Source: Planctomycetia bacterium
GTDB lineage: Bacteria > Planctomycetota > Planctomycetia > Pirellulales > Thermoguttaceae
Assembly: GCA_030527185.1 (NCBI GenBank)
Contig: JAUNBF010000011.1
Span: forward strand, 1 to 64,000
Direction of reading: 5' to 3'
DNA: 64,000 nt
Shown: positions 28,237 through 37,076 of the stretch, in pieces
Layout of the letters: every line of letters starts with the position of its first letter
Numbering within the stretch: the first letter of the stretch is position 1
The notes under the pieces: model-generated
The model's input: the letters and a program-made list of their open reading frames with translations, nothing else
Database searches by the model: none
Told to the model about the DNA's origin: nothing
Position numbers and translations under genes: made by a program

Positions 28237-28347
28237 ACAATTCGTTTTTCCCATCGTCATAAGGATGGAGAAATCCTAGAATTTTTTCGTTCACCCCTTG
28301 ACAATCCTGACGGTTGCTTTGGAAAAAGATTCCTCTGCCCAAGCCTC

Positions 28348-28376
28348 TTGTGGGAAAGTTGTTACGTTTGTATAAT
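28348..28376 (+). promoter_or_regulatory. Predicted promoter of the Tat-protein gene
   Basis: TTGTGG (28348-28353), a 17-bp spacer and a perfect TATAAT (28371-28376), about 75 bases before the start codon. Confidence 0.5.
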
Positions 28377-28458
28377 GGATTCCATGAGAGTGTTTTCGGA
28401 CATTTGAGAGTGGGCATGATGTTTGTTTTGAACCCTTTGACCAATGGAGACTTACGGC

Positions 28459-29886
28459 ATGAATCGACGTACTTTTTTAACCTCTTCCCTGGCGCTTTCC
28501 ACGGTAGCCTGGAGAGGCATTCTCCCCCGGATGGGACTTACGGCAGAGAAAAACGAGGTTCTTCTCAACGCCCAATGCCCGATTCCTTTTGACAAGACGT
28601 TGCGTGACCGACTTTGGATGTGGGGACACGACGCGGGTTCTCTGGCACGTGCGTGGGGGCTGGATGCGTATGGCGGAGGAAAAATTTTGCCTGTGGACGC
28701 GATAGAATCAATGGGAATTCCCAACGTCTGCATGGTACCTTTCACCGGAACACCTCGACCGGAAGAGTACGCGGAATATGCCCAACCGTTTCATCGCCCT
28801 TCGGTGAAGCGTTTTACGTGGAGTTTCGTGCATGGAAAAGCCAAAATAGCGGATTCGATTCGTCGCTCTCTCTACGCCATCGCTCCCGAATACCCTAATT
28901 TTGTCGGGTTGGACATGGACGATTTTTTCCATGGAAACGGCGACCCGCAACGGAATTTTGACGTGTGGCTGGCTGGCAATCTGTCCGCTGGGGAACCTGC
29001 CGCACGGTTTCCTGTGACATGGACCGCAACGTTGGAAAAACCTGTCGCAATCGACCGAATCGAATTGATGCAGTCGGACTGGGAGGCTGGAAATTTCCGA
29101 ACCAAAGAGGTGACGGTGCTTTTGCGGACGGAAGATGGAGTTTGGAAGGAGGTCGCCCAACAGCAACTTTCCAAAGAGGCTCGTTCGCTTGCCGAAGTAC
29201 GTTTTCCACGCACGTCAACCTCGGCCATTCAACTGAAAATCACCAGCACTCACGATACCGGAAGTGTCTGTTCTGTCGGGCTAAAACGGCTCTTTGCCTA
29301 CGATGGAAATTGCCTGCTCGACTGGTCGTCGGCTAAAGTTACCGCCAGTTCTCTCTGGGGTCATGGCGAATTTCCGGCAGAAAGCCTCGTCCGGCCTTGG
29401 AATGAGGAGTATCGCCAGGGTTTTTCCCCCGCCGCTTATGCTCCCTCTCAGGTGACAGGGATTCAGGAGGAGCTTCAAACCACCGCTCCCCGATGTCATG
29501 GAAAAAAACTCGATTTATCTATCGTCTTGTATTCCAACCAGTTACATCCCGCCATTCGCCAGCATTTGCAGCGTGTCGATGTGGTTTATTTTTGGACGTG
29601 GGTGGCAAAAGACCTGATTCATCTGGAGAAAAACTTTGCCACTTACCGTGCCATTTTGCCGAAACATCGCACACGGTTGGGGATTTACATGTGGGATTTC
29701 GGTGCCAAAAAACCGATCAGTCGGGATTTGATGGAACTGCAGTGCAAGCTGGCACTCCAATGGCTGCGAAGCGGGGAAGTGGAAGGGTTGATTTTCCACT
29801 GCACGCCGTTGTGTGACATGAATCTCGAAGCGGTGGACTTTGCCCGAAGATGGATCGATACGTATGGAGAATCGTTGATAGAATAA
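28459..29886 (+). CDS. Tat-exported protein of unknown function, possibly carbohydrate-active
   Basis: A 475-residue exported protein. Residues 1-20 form a Tat-type leader with NRRTFLTSS. The first part (about 55-170) has GHDAGSLARAWG and VGLDMDDFFHGNGD, which fit an active-site loop of a TIM-barrel glycosidase-like fold. The middle (about 175-290) resembles a discoidin/F5-8C-like beta sandwich (PVAIDRIELMQSDWEAGNFR). The end (about 355-470) returns to barrel-like strands (LGIYMWDFG, EGLIFHCTP). I know no named family. ATG 28459 is chosen for the leader; an upstream ATG adds five residues. A bidirectional terminator follows. Confidence 0.7.
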   Translation: MNRRTFLTSSLALSTVAWRGILPRMGLTAEKNEVLLNAQCPIPFDKTLRDRLWMWGHDAGSLARAWGLDAYGGGKILPVDAIESMGIPNVCMVPFTGTPRPEEYAEYAQPFHRPSVKRFTWSFVHGKAKIADSIRRSLYAIAPEYPNFVGLDMDDFFHGNGDPQRNFDVWLAGNLSAGEPAARFPVTWTATLEKPVAIDRIELMQSDWEAGNFRTKEVTVLLRTEDGVWKEVAQQQLSKEARSLAEVRFPRTSTSAIQLKITSTHDTGSVCSVGLKRLFAYDGNCLLDWSSAKVTASSLWGHGEFPAESLVRPWNEEYRQGFSPAAYAPSQVTGIQEELQTTAPRCHGKKLDLSIVLYSNQLHPAIRQHLQRVDVVYFWTWVAKDLIHLEKNFATYRAILPKHRTRLGIYMWDFGAKKPISRDLMELQCKLALQWLRSGEVEGLIFHCTPLCDMNLEAVDFARRWIDTYGESLIE

Positions 29887-29933
29887 AATAACTTTTCCTG
29901 ATTCCAGGGGAAATTTTCAGAAAACAAAACCAC

Positions 29934-29958
29934 GCCCCTTCCTTGAAAAGGGGCTTTT
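29934..29958. terminator. Bidirectional terminator between convergent genes
   Basis: GCCCCTT and AAGGGGC form a seven-base-pair stem followed by TTTT. It lies between the Tat-protein gene (+) and the lipid acyltransferase fusion (-). Confidence 0.75.
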
Positions 29959-29977
29959 GAAAACGAACCCGAAAAAC

Positions 29978-32900
29978 TTACTTTTTCGTCAACTCCTTGG
30001 CTTTTTCGTGAATCGCGTACAGGTCGAGTTTTCCCGTTCCCAACAGCGGAATATGGTCAATCTGGTAGTAGGCGTCCTGTGCCGGAATCCAGAGTGCGGG
30101 ATACTTCTGCTCCAGCAACTCCGCGTGAATTTCTTCCGGCGTTTTACTTAATTCGGTATAGAGAACGATGATTTTCTCCCCTTTTCGCTCGTCGGGAACG
30201 GAGGTGACGCAGAGTTTCAAGTCCTCGTCCGCCTTATTTCCCAGGATTTTGTTCAACGCATCTTCCAAACCTTCGTGCGGAACCATCTCACCGCCGATTT
30301 TCGCAAATCGACTCAAACGTCCGGCAATGAAGAGGAAATTGTCCGCGTCCTGATAAACCAGGTCGCCCGTGCAGTACCAGCCATCCTTGATCACTTCCGC
30401 CGTTTTTTCCGGCTCGCCGTAATAGCCTTTCATGATGTTGACGCCAGAAACCCACAACATTCCCACCTCACCCGTTTTGCACAGTTCCCCGGTATCCAGA
30501 TTCAGCACCTTCACACTCACCCCCGGCATCGGGAACCCGATCGACTCATCTTTCGGATTCGGTTCGGCACCGGAAAAGTGGCGGGACGGTGGAATATTGG
30601 CGGCGACGACCGGCGACGTTTCCGTAATCCCGTAGCCCTGAATCGGACGAACGCCGAAACGGTTTTCGTACTCGTCCATCAGTGCCACCGGACATCTTTC
30701 CGCACCGGAGACGACCAAATTGACGGAACTCAAGTCGTCCCGCTCCATCCGTCGGGCATACGTTCGGAGAAACGTCGGCGTTCCGACCAACATCGTCGGA
30801 CGGTATTTGCGGCAGAGCTTCGCAATCGGACGGACTTCCAATGGCGAATAGTGGTAATACCCTTTCATGCCGCGTGTCAACACCGTCCAGAGCGTTCCCG
30901 TAAAGCCAAACGAGTGGAAAAACGGCAAAACACCAATCGCGCTGTCGTGAGACCCGATGTGGAAGAAATTGGCATAGCACGCGATATTGGAGCCGATGTT
31001 TTTGTGCGTCAACATCACCCCTTTCGGGATTCCGGTGGAGCCGGAGGTGAAGATGATCGTCATCGTATCGTCGGGATCGATTTTGTCCAGCCCCAGCACC
31101 TTGTACAGCATTCCCAACGGCATCACTTTGGCCTGAAACGCGCAGACCAGTTTGTCCCAGAGCGTCACTTTCGGAACGTAGTCCTCCAGATAGATCACCT
31201 CGCACGAAGGCTGGAACTGGAATTTCTCCATCACCTTGCGGCTGGTCAAAAGGTGCTTCATCCCCACCTTTTCGATACACTGGTTCAAAATGTCGGGACT
31301 GACGGTATAATTCAGATTGATCGGCACACGCTGGTCGATCGTCAATGCCACATTCGCCAGCACGCCAGGAACACTTGGCGGAATCAACAGCCCGACGTTC
31401 TTTTCGTCCTTCTCCAGAATATGCTTCCGCAGCAGTCGGCGGAAAATCAACGCCCGCAGCAGTGCATTGGAACCGGTCAATTCCATCCCCGTCGAGTCCG
31501 CAATCGCCAATTCGTTGGGAATCGTCTTTTTCCACTGGCGAATCACCGCTCGCGCCGGAATCCAGTCGTTGTTGAAATTGTCCGTCTCCGAACCTGTTTT
31601 CATAATCGTATTCCTGATAAAGTCATGTTCGAGATCGTAAACGGCTCGTTGCGCCGTCCGAACATCCTGATCGCACAAATTGTAAATCGGTTTCCCGATC
31701 TTGACCGTCACTTTCCTGCGAAAATGACCATGCAAAAGGTAACGCCACGAGAAACGCTCCGGCCATTTGCCAAAAAACGTCGTCCCCTTGAAGCTGAAAA
31801 TGCTTCCATACAGGCCACCAATATACATCGGAATGACCGGCACGTCCCCTTTGCCACGCATCATGTGCCGTATGCCCGGTTTGAAAGGCATGATGATGGC
31901 ATGGCGAGTGATTCCACCTTCCGGGAAAATCCCCACCACATCCCCTTCCTCCAACGCTTTGCGGGATTCCCGAATCGCGTAAACGGCCGTTCGACCTGGC
32001 GCCACGGGAATCGACCGGTACAGAATCGAAAGTTTCTGCATGATCGGCGGCTTTCCGAAAACGTGCCAGTACAAAATCCGGGGAATCCGCTTTCCCAGTG
32101 GAAGCAACATCTGCATGATGATTCCGTCCAGGTAACTCACATGGTTGCTGACGAGTACCGCCGGACCCTCCGGTGGCAAATTCTCCACACCCTCCAGCCG
32201 AATCCGGTAAAACATCCGTAAAAACCCGACGAGAAGGATTCTGGCGGACAATTTCAGGAAGACGAAAAAAAACGCCACTCCCGCCACCAGCAGACTCACC
32301 ACCCCCGCGGCAAGCCAAATTTCCCTCGCATTCAACCCCAACCACGAAAAGAGACCAAACGCCCCCGCTCCCAAAAACATGGCGGTGAAGCTCAAAAAGT
32401 TACTCCCCGCAATGATTCGACCCCGTTGCGTCTCCTCCCCTTTTTCCTGCATGTAAGCCAAAAGCGGAATGTCGAACAGCCCTGCCGCCACGCCCAGCAA
32501 ACCCAACAGCGTCGCCGCGTACGTAAACGCTGCCGACGGAAGACTGCCCGTCCCTGGTGGGGTGAAAAACAACAGGCAACTGAAAATTCCCAACCCGGCC
32601 ATCGCGAACGGCACCGGTTTGAGCGTCACCCCCTGGCGGGAAATCCACCCGGCCAGAAAACTCCCCACGCCGATCCCCATCGTGAGAATCCCCAGCAAAT
32701 AGCCGACTTCCGTCTGCCCGTTCGGTCCGACCAGCTCCGGCAGGGCAAATTTATCGATCGTGGTCTGTGCCAGCGAAGCCAGCCCCCAGTAATACGCACT
32801 CCCCAAGGCCACCAGCAAAATCGCCTGATGATTCCACAAATAGCCCAAATCGCGGAAACTCTGCCTCACGGGATTCCACGAAAATGGCCGTTGCGGATTC

Positions 32901-33628
32901 GCTGCCCGCAATCGTCCGACCATCAGCGAAGTCAACAGTCCCAGCGTCGCCACTCCCAGCAAAACGCTGGCGGAGAGCCACAACGCGTGTTGTCCCGGAG
33001 CCGACGAAAGATGTTTCCCCGCCGTGCCTTCCAGCGTCGTCGCCGCGTAGAGCCATCCTCCCAGGAATGTTCCCAGGATAATCGCTGCCATCGTCGTCAG
33101 ACCAATCCAACCGTTCGCCTTGGCAATGTTCTTTTCCGAAACAATCTCCGGTATACAACTATATTTGGCCGGACTATAAAACGTACTTTGCAACCCCATC
33201 GCAAAAAGAACGACAAACAGCAGCCACGGATTCCCCAGGTAAATCGCTCCCACCCCGGCAGCCATGATGAGAATCTCCGCCACCTTGCAGCCAATCATCA
33301 CCGACCGTTTGCTGAACCGATCCGCAAAAAATCCGCCATACCCGGAAAACAGAACGAACGGCAGGAGAAAAACCATCCCACCAAGTGTCAGCGCAAGTCC
33401 TGCTCCGTAGTCGTAATCTTCGTACATCACGCCGAATCGGGCTTTGCCTATCGGAATAATCAGCCAGCGAAAGATGTTGTCGTTCAGCGCTACCGTAAAT
33501 TGTGTCAGCAACAGTCCCAGAAAACTCCACGATAAAAGCCCTCTGGAAGATGATGTTTCAGACAGGTTGTCACCAGGCAGAGCGGAATTCGTCTCATTCT
33601 TCTTCATATCGTATCCGTCCATCCCCAT
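29978..33628 (-). CDS. aas: Trifunctional lysophospholipid recycling protein: MFS transporter + PlsC acyltransferase + acyl-ACP synthetase
   Basis: A 1216-residue inner-membrane fusion. Residues 1-445 form a major-facilitator transporter (LplT-like, with FFADRFSKRSVM). A PlsC/LPLAT acyltransferase follows, with NHVSYLD near 494 and FPEGGIT near 569. Residues about 690-1216 are an AMP-forming acyl-activating domain with FTSGSTGIPKG near 858. In other bacteria LplT flips lysophosphatidylethanolamine inward and Aas reacylates it using acyl-ACP; here the whole path is one chain. ATG 33628 has AGGATAGGGGG upstream; ATG 33607 is an alternative. Confidence 0.9.
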   Translation of the reverse strand: MGMDGYDMKKNETNSALPGDNLSETSSSRGLLSWSFLGLLLTQFTVALNDNIFRWLIIPIGKARFGVMYEDYDYGAGLALTLGGMVFLLPFVLFSGYGGFFADRFSKRSVMIGCKVAEILIMAAGVGAIYLGNPWLLFVVLFAMGLQSTFYSPAKYSCIPEIVSEKNIAKANGWIGLTTMAAIILGTFLGGWLYAATTLEGTAGKHLSSAPGQHALWLSASVLLGVATLGLLTSLMVGRLRAANPQRPFSWNPVRQSFRDLGYLWNHQAILLVALGSAYYWGLASLAQTTIDKFALPELVGPNGQTEVGYLLGILTMGIGVGSFLAGWISRQGVTLKPVPFAMAGLGIFSCLLFFTPPGTGSLPSAAFTYAATLLGLLGVAAGLFDIPLLAYMQEKGEETQRGRIIAGSNFLSFTAMFLGAGAFGLFSWLGLNAREIWLAAGVVSLLVAGVAFFFVFLKLSARILLVGFLRMFYRIRLEGVENLPPEGPAVLVSNHVSYLDGIIMQMLLPLGKRIPRILYWHVFGKPPIMQKLSILYRSIPVAPGRTAVYAIRESRKALEEGDVVGIFPEGGITRHAIIMPFKPGIRHMMRGKGDVPVIPMYIGGLYGSIFSFKGTTFFGKWPERFSWRYLLHGHFRRKVTVKIGKPIYNLCDQDVRTAQRAVYDLEHDFIRNTIMKTGSETDNFNNDWIPARAVIRQWKKTIPNELAIADSTGMELTGSNALLRALIFRRLLRKHILEKDEKNVGLLIPPSVPGVLANVALTIDQRVPINLNYTVSPDILNQCIEKVGMKHLLTSRKVMEKFQFQPSCEVIYLEDYVPKVTLWDKLVCAFQAKVMPLGMLYKVLGLDKIDPDDTMTIIFTSGSTGIPKGVMLTHKNIGSNIACYANFFHIGSHDSAIGVLPFFHSFGFTGTLWTVLTRGMKGYYHYSPLEVRPIAKLCRKYRPTMLVGTPTFLRTYARRMERDDLSSVNLVVSGAERCPVALMDEYENRFGVRPIQGYGITETSPVVAANIPPSRHFSGAEPNPKDESIGFPMPGVSVKVLNLDTGELCKTGEVGMLWVSGVNIMKGYYGEPEKTAEVIKDGWYCTGDLVYQDADNFLFIAGRLSRFAKIGGEMVPHEGLEDALNKILGNKADEDLKLCVTSVPDERKGEKIIVLYTELSKTPEEIHAELLEQKYPALWIPAQDAYYQIDHIPLLGTGKLDLYAIHEKAKELTKK

Positions 33629-33812
33629 TCCCCCTATCCTGTTTCATTTTATCATAACACGAAACCCAGGATTTGGGTAGGGAAAAAGTGTCAAATTTCT
33701 GTAAATATCTCCAACCCTCCCCCCCTTATCTCTCCAAAAACAAGAGGCAGAATCCCTATTATACCTCAAAATTAAAATCTGAAAAGGATGAATGTAAAAG
33801 AAATGTAAAAAT

Positions 33813-33842
33813 ATTAATGAGATAATGATTAATGAGATAATG
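33813..33842. repeat. 15-bp tandem repeat ATTAATGAGATAATG, two copies
   Basis: Two perfect units in the divergent gap before the EEP gene. Its words TAATGA and ATAATG recall the AT-rich short repeats at 14161-14192 and 41792-41805. The gap 33629-34190 otherwise holds only the promoter listed next. Confidence 0.8.
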
Positions 33843-33940
33843 GGATCCCAATACCTACAAAGAAAACTGATCGGAGTTTCCTTGTATCTTCCCTTTCACC
33901 TGGCAATACAAGCCAGAACCAGCATCATTAATCATTGCCC

Positions 33941-33968
33941 TTGACGTAATCGATACAATCCTTATAAC
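33941..33968 (+). promoter_or_regulatory. Predicted promoter of the EEP-fold gene
   Basis: TTGACG (33941-33946), a 16-bp spacer and TATAAC (33963-33968), leaving a leader of about 215 bases before the start codon. Confidence 0.5.
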
Positions 33969-34190
33969 CGATTCTTTTTCGCATAAATTTTTAAAATTTT
34001 CGTTGTAAAAGGTGTGAGGATATTATCATTATTCCAAATATATGGTATATTACAAATAGAGGAGTCTACAAACCTCCCGTGGAAACTGGTCTTCTGTTTG
34101 CGAGGAATGGAAGGGTTTCGGAGGGTAGATGGATTGACAGGGAGTGGCAATCCGTTGGATGGAGAATCTTGCGGAAGGGATTGGAAAACC

Positions 34191-35507
34191 ATGTTCAGAA
34201 ATATTCTCGTTATTGCGGTTGCTGGGATTTTGTATCTGGTCTTTACGAACTGCCAGTTCGATGTGTTTACCTGGAAAGATTCCAATAATCTGGAGCGTAT
34301 TGTCATTACTCCCAAAAATCCCCAACAGCCATCCGATCATGCCATCTATCCTGAGGCGTTGGAGACGGACTCCCGGCTGCAACATCAAAAAGGACCTGTC
34401 GGGCTGGGGAGTTATACGTTTAAAAACGCGGTTAAAATGATTCCCAGCAACAAAGAACCGCAGGAAGAACAGACGGCCTCACGCGGACGTTATCCACGCA
34501 CGCACTCGGTGGGAAGCCCGGAAAAGGAGGAGCCGCTGGCCACCCCGGAACTGCAAGGGGAGAAAGCCACCCCGGAAAAACAGACCGGCACCAACGTTTC
34601 CGCCATGGACCAGGTTCGCGAGGCATACGGCCAAAAAGAGGAGAAAAAACCGGATGTTCCCGAAGAGGAATCCTATGCGGGCATCGTTTCGCCAAGGGTC
34701 TGCGAATCTCCTGAAGAAATCCTGATCGGCTCTTTCAATATCGATCCGTGGGATCAGGAGGATATGTTGTATCCGCAGTTGCTGGATGAACTTCTGGTGA
34801 CGCTGGCGCAGTTCGATCTGGTGGCGGTGCAGGGAATCAAAACGGATCAGGTGGCAATGCTGGAAGATTTGGCCCGACGTTTGAGTCGCCGTGCAGGGAG
34901 GAAGTTTCACTACGTCGCCGCCGTGGCGCGATTGCAAAACACGCCCAACGACCCGGTTCCGGTCTTCTTTTACGACACGACGACCATGGAAGTCGATTCC
35001 CGAACCGTTTTTTATGCTGGAAAACCGGGGAAACCGTTTGTCTTTCCGCCGTTGGTGGCGAAATTTCGCACGAAAAAAACTGCCCCGGAAAAAGCGTTTA
35101 CGTTTTTGGCGGTGAATATGAACCTCTTTCCGACTTACGAAGCGTACGAGATGGAGTATTTGCCGGATGTTGTGCGAGTGGTGCAGGAAAATACGATGGA
35201 GAATGGGAAGATGGAGGACGACATCCTCTTTCTGGGACATATCGGCATCGACCCGGATAAAATCCATATCCGAAACCGCTCGTTTCACGAAAATCTGAGT
35301 TGGGCAGTCGTGGGACTGGCGACGAACACCTGGGGAAAGTATCGGCTGACAGCCGAGAACATATTCTTCCTCACTCAGGCAACTTCCGAGTTTGCCGGTG
35401 CAGGTGGTGTCTGGGATTTGCGGGAACAGTTCCAGCGAAAAAGCCAGATTCCCTTCGATCAGACCCCTGTCTGGGCCAAGTTCAGTATTTACGAAGGGGG
35501 AAAATAA
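34191..35507 (+). CDS. Membrane-anchored endonuclease/exonuclease/phosphatase-fold protein, probably degenerate
   Basis: A 438-residue protein. Residues 2-18 (RNILVIAVAGILYLVF) form a signal anchor, followed by a disordered Pro/Glu-rich linker to about residue 175. From ILIGSFNIDPWDQ onward the order of strands matches the DNase I-like EEP fold: SFNI, then AVQGIK where active members have QE, then LGHIGIDP where active members have GDFN. Both changes remove metal-binding residues, so nuclease activity is doubtful; a phosphatase or binding role is possible. ATG 34191 is chosen because the anchor begins there and AAGGGA lies upstream; the frame is open back to 34014. Confidence 0.65.
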   Translation: MFRNILVIAVAGILYLVFTNCQFDVFTWKDSNNLERIVITPKNPQQPSDHAIYPEALETDSRLQHQKGPVGLGSYTFKNAVKMIPSNKEPQEEQTASRGRYPRTHSVGSPEKEEPLATPELQGEKATPEKQTGTNVSAMDQVREAYGQKEEKKPDVPEEESYAGIVSPRVCESPEEILIGSFNIDPWDQEDMLYPQLLDELLVTLAQFDLVAVQGIKTDQVAMLEDLARRLSRRAGRKFHYVAAVARLQNTPNDPVPVFFYDTTTMEVDSRTVFYAGKPGKPFVFPPLVAKFRTKKTAPEKAFTFLAVNMNLFPTYEAYEMEYLPDVVRVVQENTMENGKMEDDILFLGHIGIDPDKIHIRNRSFHENLSWAVVGLATNTWGKYRLTAENIFFLTQATSEFAGAGGVWDLREQFQRKSQIPFDQTPVWAKFSIYEGGK

Positions 35508-35523
35508 ACCTCCCTTTCCAAAT

Positions 35524-35562
35524 AAAAAAGGAGGAACGCAATCGCCATTCCTCCCTTTTTTA
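35524..35562. terminator. Bidirectional terminator
   Basis: AAAAAAGGAGGAA and TTCCTCCCTTTTTT form a strong stem with A/T tails on both sides, between the EEP gene (+) and the aminotransferase (-). Confidence 0.88.
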
Positions 35563-35583
35563 GGGTTACTTTTGGTGGAGAAC

Positions 35584-36777
35584 TTATTCCGCCACGAATT
35601 CTTCGATCAACGCGAACGCTTTTTCGAGATTTTCCATACTGGTGGCAAAACTGGCACGTGCGTAACCGGGAGCGCCAAACGCACTTCCCATGACCATCGC
35701 CACCCCCTTCTTCTCCAGAAGTTCCAGACACCAATCGGTATCGGTGGCAATCATTTTGTCGCCATATTTTCGCCCCAGGTGAGCGGAGATGTTGATGAAG
35801 GCGTAAAACGCCCCCCCCATGACCGGGCAGGAAAGTCCCTGAATCTCCTCAATCCGCCGGGCACAGAAATCACGACGTTTGGCAAATTCTGCCAGCATGT
35901 CCGCCACGCACTGCTGCGACCCCTGAAGGGCAGCGAGGGCGGCATACTGCGAAATGCTGCACGGATTGGAGGTTTCCTGGCTCTGTAAACTGGCCATTTT
36001 CTTGGAAACGTCGGCGGGGGCAATCGTCCACCCAATTCGCCAGCCCGTCATGGCATACGTTTTGCTGACGCCATTGACCAGGCAGGTACGCTCTTGCAAT
36101 CCTGGCCGGACGGTGGGGAAACTGACGAAAACATTGTCGCCGTAAATCAGATTTTCGTAGATTTCGTCGGAGATGACCCAAAGGTCTTTTTCCAGAACCA
36201 CGTCGGCCAATTCACCCAATTCGTCGCCACTGTACATGCTTCCGGTCGGGTTGGAAGGGCTGCACAGAAGGAGACATTTGGTCTTTTCGGTGCAATTTTC
36301 CCGAAGTTGCGCGGCTGTCAACTTGAAATTGTTTTCCTGCCGCGTGGAAACAATCACCGGAACGCCCCCCGCCAGCTTCACCAATTCCGCATAGCTGACC
36401 CAGTACGGCGCGGGAATGATGACTTCTTCTCCCTCGTCAATCAGGACGGTGAAAATGTTGTGCAGAGCATGTTTCGCACCATTGGAAACAACGACGTTGG
36501 CCAGGGAGTAGTCGAGTCCATGCCGCTCTTTGTACTGCTGGATGACCGCTTCTTTGAGGGCAGGAATGCCAGACGCGACGGTATAATGCGTCTGCCCCGA
36601 CTGCATGGCGGCAACGGCGGCTTCGCAAATATGCTGAGGTGTGCAGAAATCCGGTTCGCCCAGACTTAAATCATAGACGGTTCGCCCCGCCGCCTTCAAT
36701 TCTTTGGCTTTGGCGGCCATGGCCAGCGTGGCAGACGGTTCCAGTGCCTGGATTCTGCGGGAAAGGTTTGATTTCAT
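35584..36777 (-). CDS. Aspartate aminotransferase-type class I PLP enzyme
   Basis: A 397-residue pyridoxal-phosphate aminotransferase of the Ib aspartate type. It would exchange the amino group between aspartate and 2-oxoglutarate; related substrates such as prephenate cannot be excluded. Visible residues: NPTG at 176-179, D204 in SDEIYE for the pyridine nitrogen, the Schiff-base lysine K239 in VSKTYAMTGWRIGW, and R247 for the cofactor phosphate. The substrate carboxylate Arg is expected in the C-terminal GYARASFA. GGAG lies 7 bases before the ATG. A TATAAT at 36830-36835 (minus strand) may be its -10 box. It is monocistronic, convergent to the EEP gene. Confidence 0.93.
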   Translation of the reverse strand: MKSNLSRRIQALEPSATLAMAAKAKELKAAGRTVYDLSLGEPDFCTPQHICEAAVAAMQSGQTHYTVASGIPALKEAVIQQYKERHGLDYSLANVVVSNGAKHALHNIFTVLIDEGEEVIIPAPYWVSYAELVKLAGGVPVIVSTRQENNFKLTAAQLRENCTEKTKCLLLCSPSNPTGSMYSGDELGELADVVLEKDLWVISDEIYENLIYGDNVFVSFPTVRPGLQERTCLVNGVSKTYAMTGWRIGWTIAPADVSKKMASLQSQETSNPCSISQYAALAALQGSQQCVADMLAEFAKRRDFCARRIEEIQGLSCPVMGGAFYAFINISAHLGRKYGDKMIATDTDWCLELLEKKGVAMVMGSAFGAPGYARASFATSMENLEKAFALIEEFVAE

Positions 36778-36880
36778 GGATCATTCTCCGATTTATCTGG
36801 GACTTTCAATGACGGGTAGAAACGTCTGCATTATAACAAAATATTTTCACGAGGGTAGGGGGCGGCTACAAGGTGACTGT

Positions 36881-36914
36881 TTCCCCAATATTGACGCTTC
36901 CCCAATATTGACGC
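36881..36914. repeat. 17-bp perfect tandem duplication
   Basis: TTCCCCAATATTGACGC occurs twice in a row within the 299-bp divergent gap between the aminotransferase and rimO. Like the 16-bp duplication at 14755 it looks recent. Confidence 0.88.
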
Positions 36915-37076
36915 GGCACGAGGTGTGTTCCTGCTTCCCGAAGTGGTTTTCCGGGGGGCATGAGTCCGAAAAATTTCCGGGAAATCCATAATTTTTCAAA
37001 AACCTGGGCGGAAAGAGCGTTCACCCCCTACCATCGTTCTGTTTTTTCGGTATCCTATACAAAAAGGAGTGGAAAA

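Noticed and set aside
30275-32221. 648-codon plus-strand frame inside the acyltransferase fusion
   Set aside because: It is the complement of a coding sequence with clear motifs; its own translation is Arg/His-rich and lacks any family pattern.
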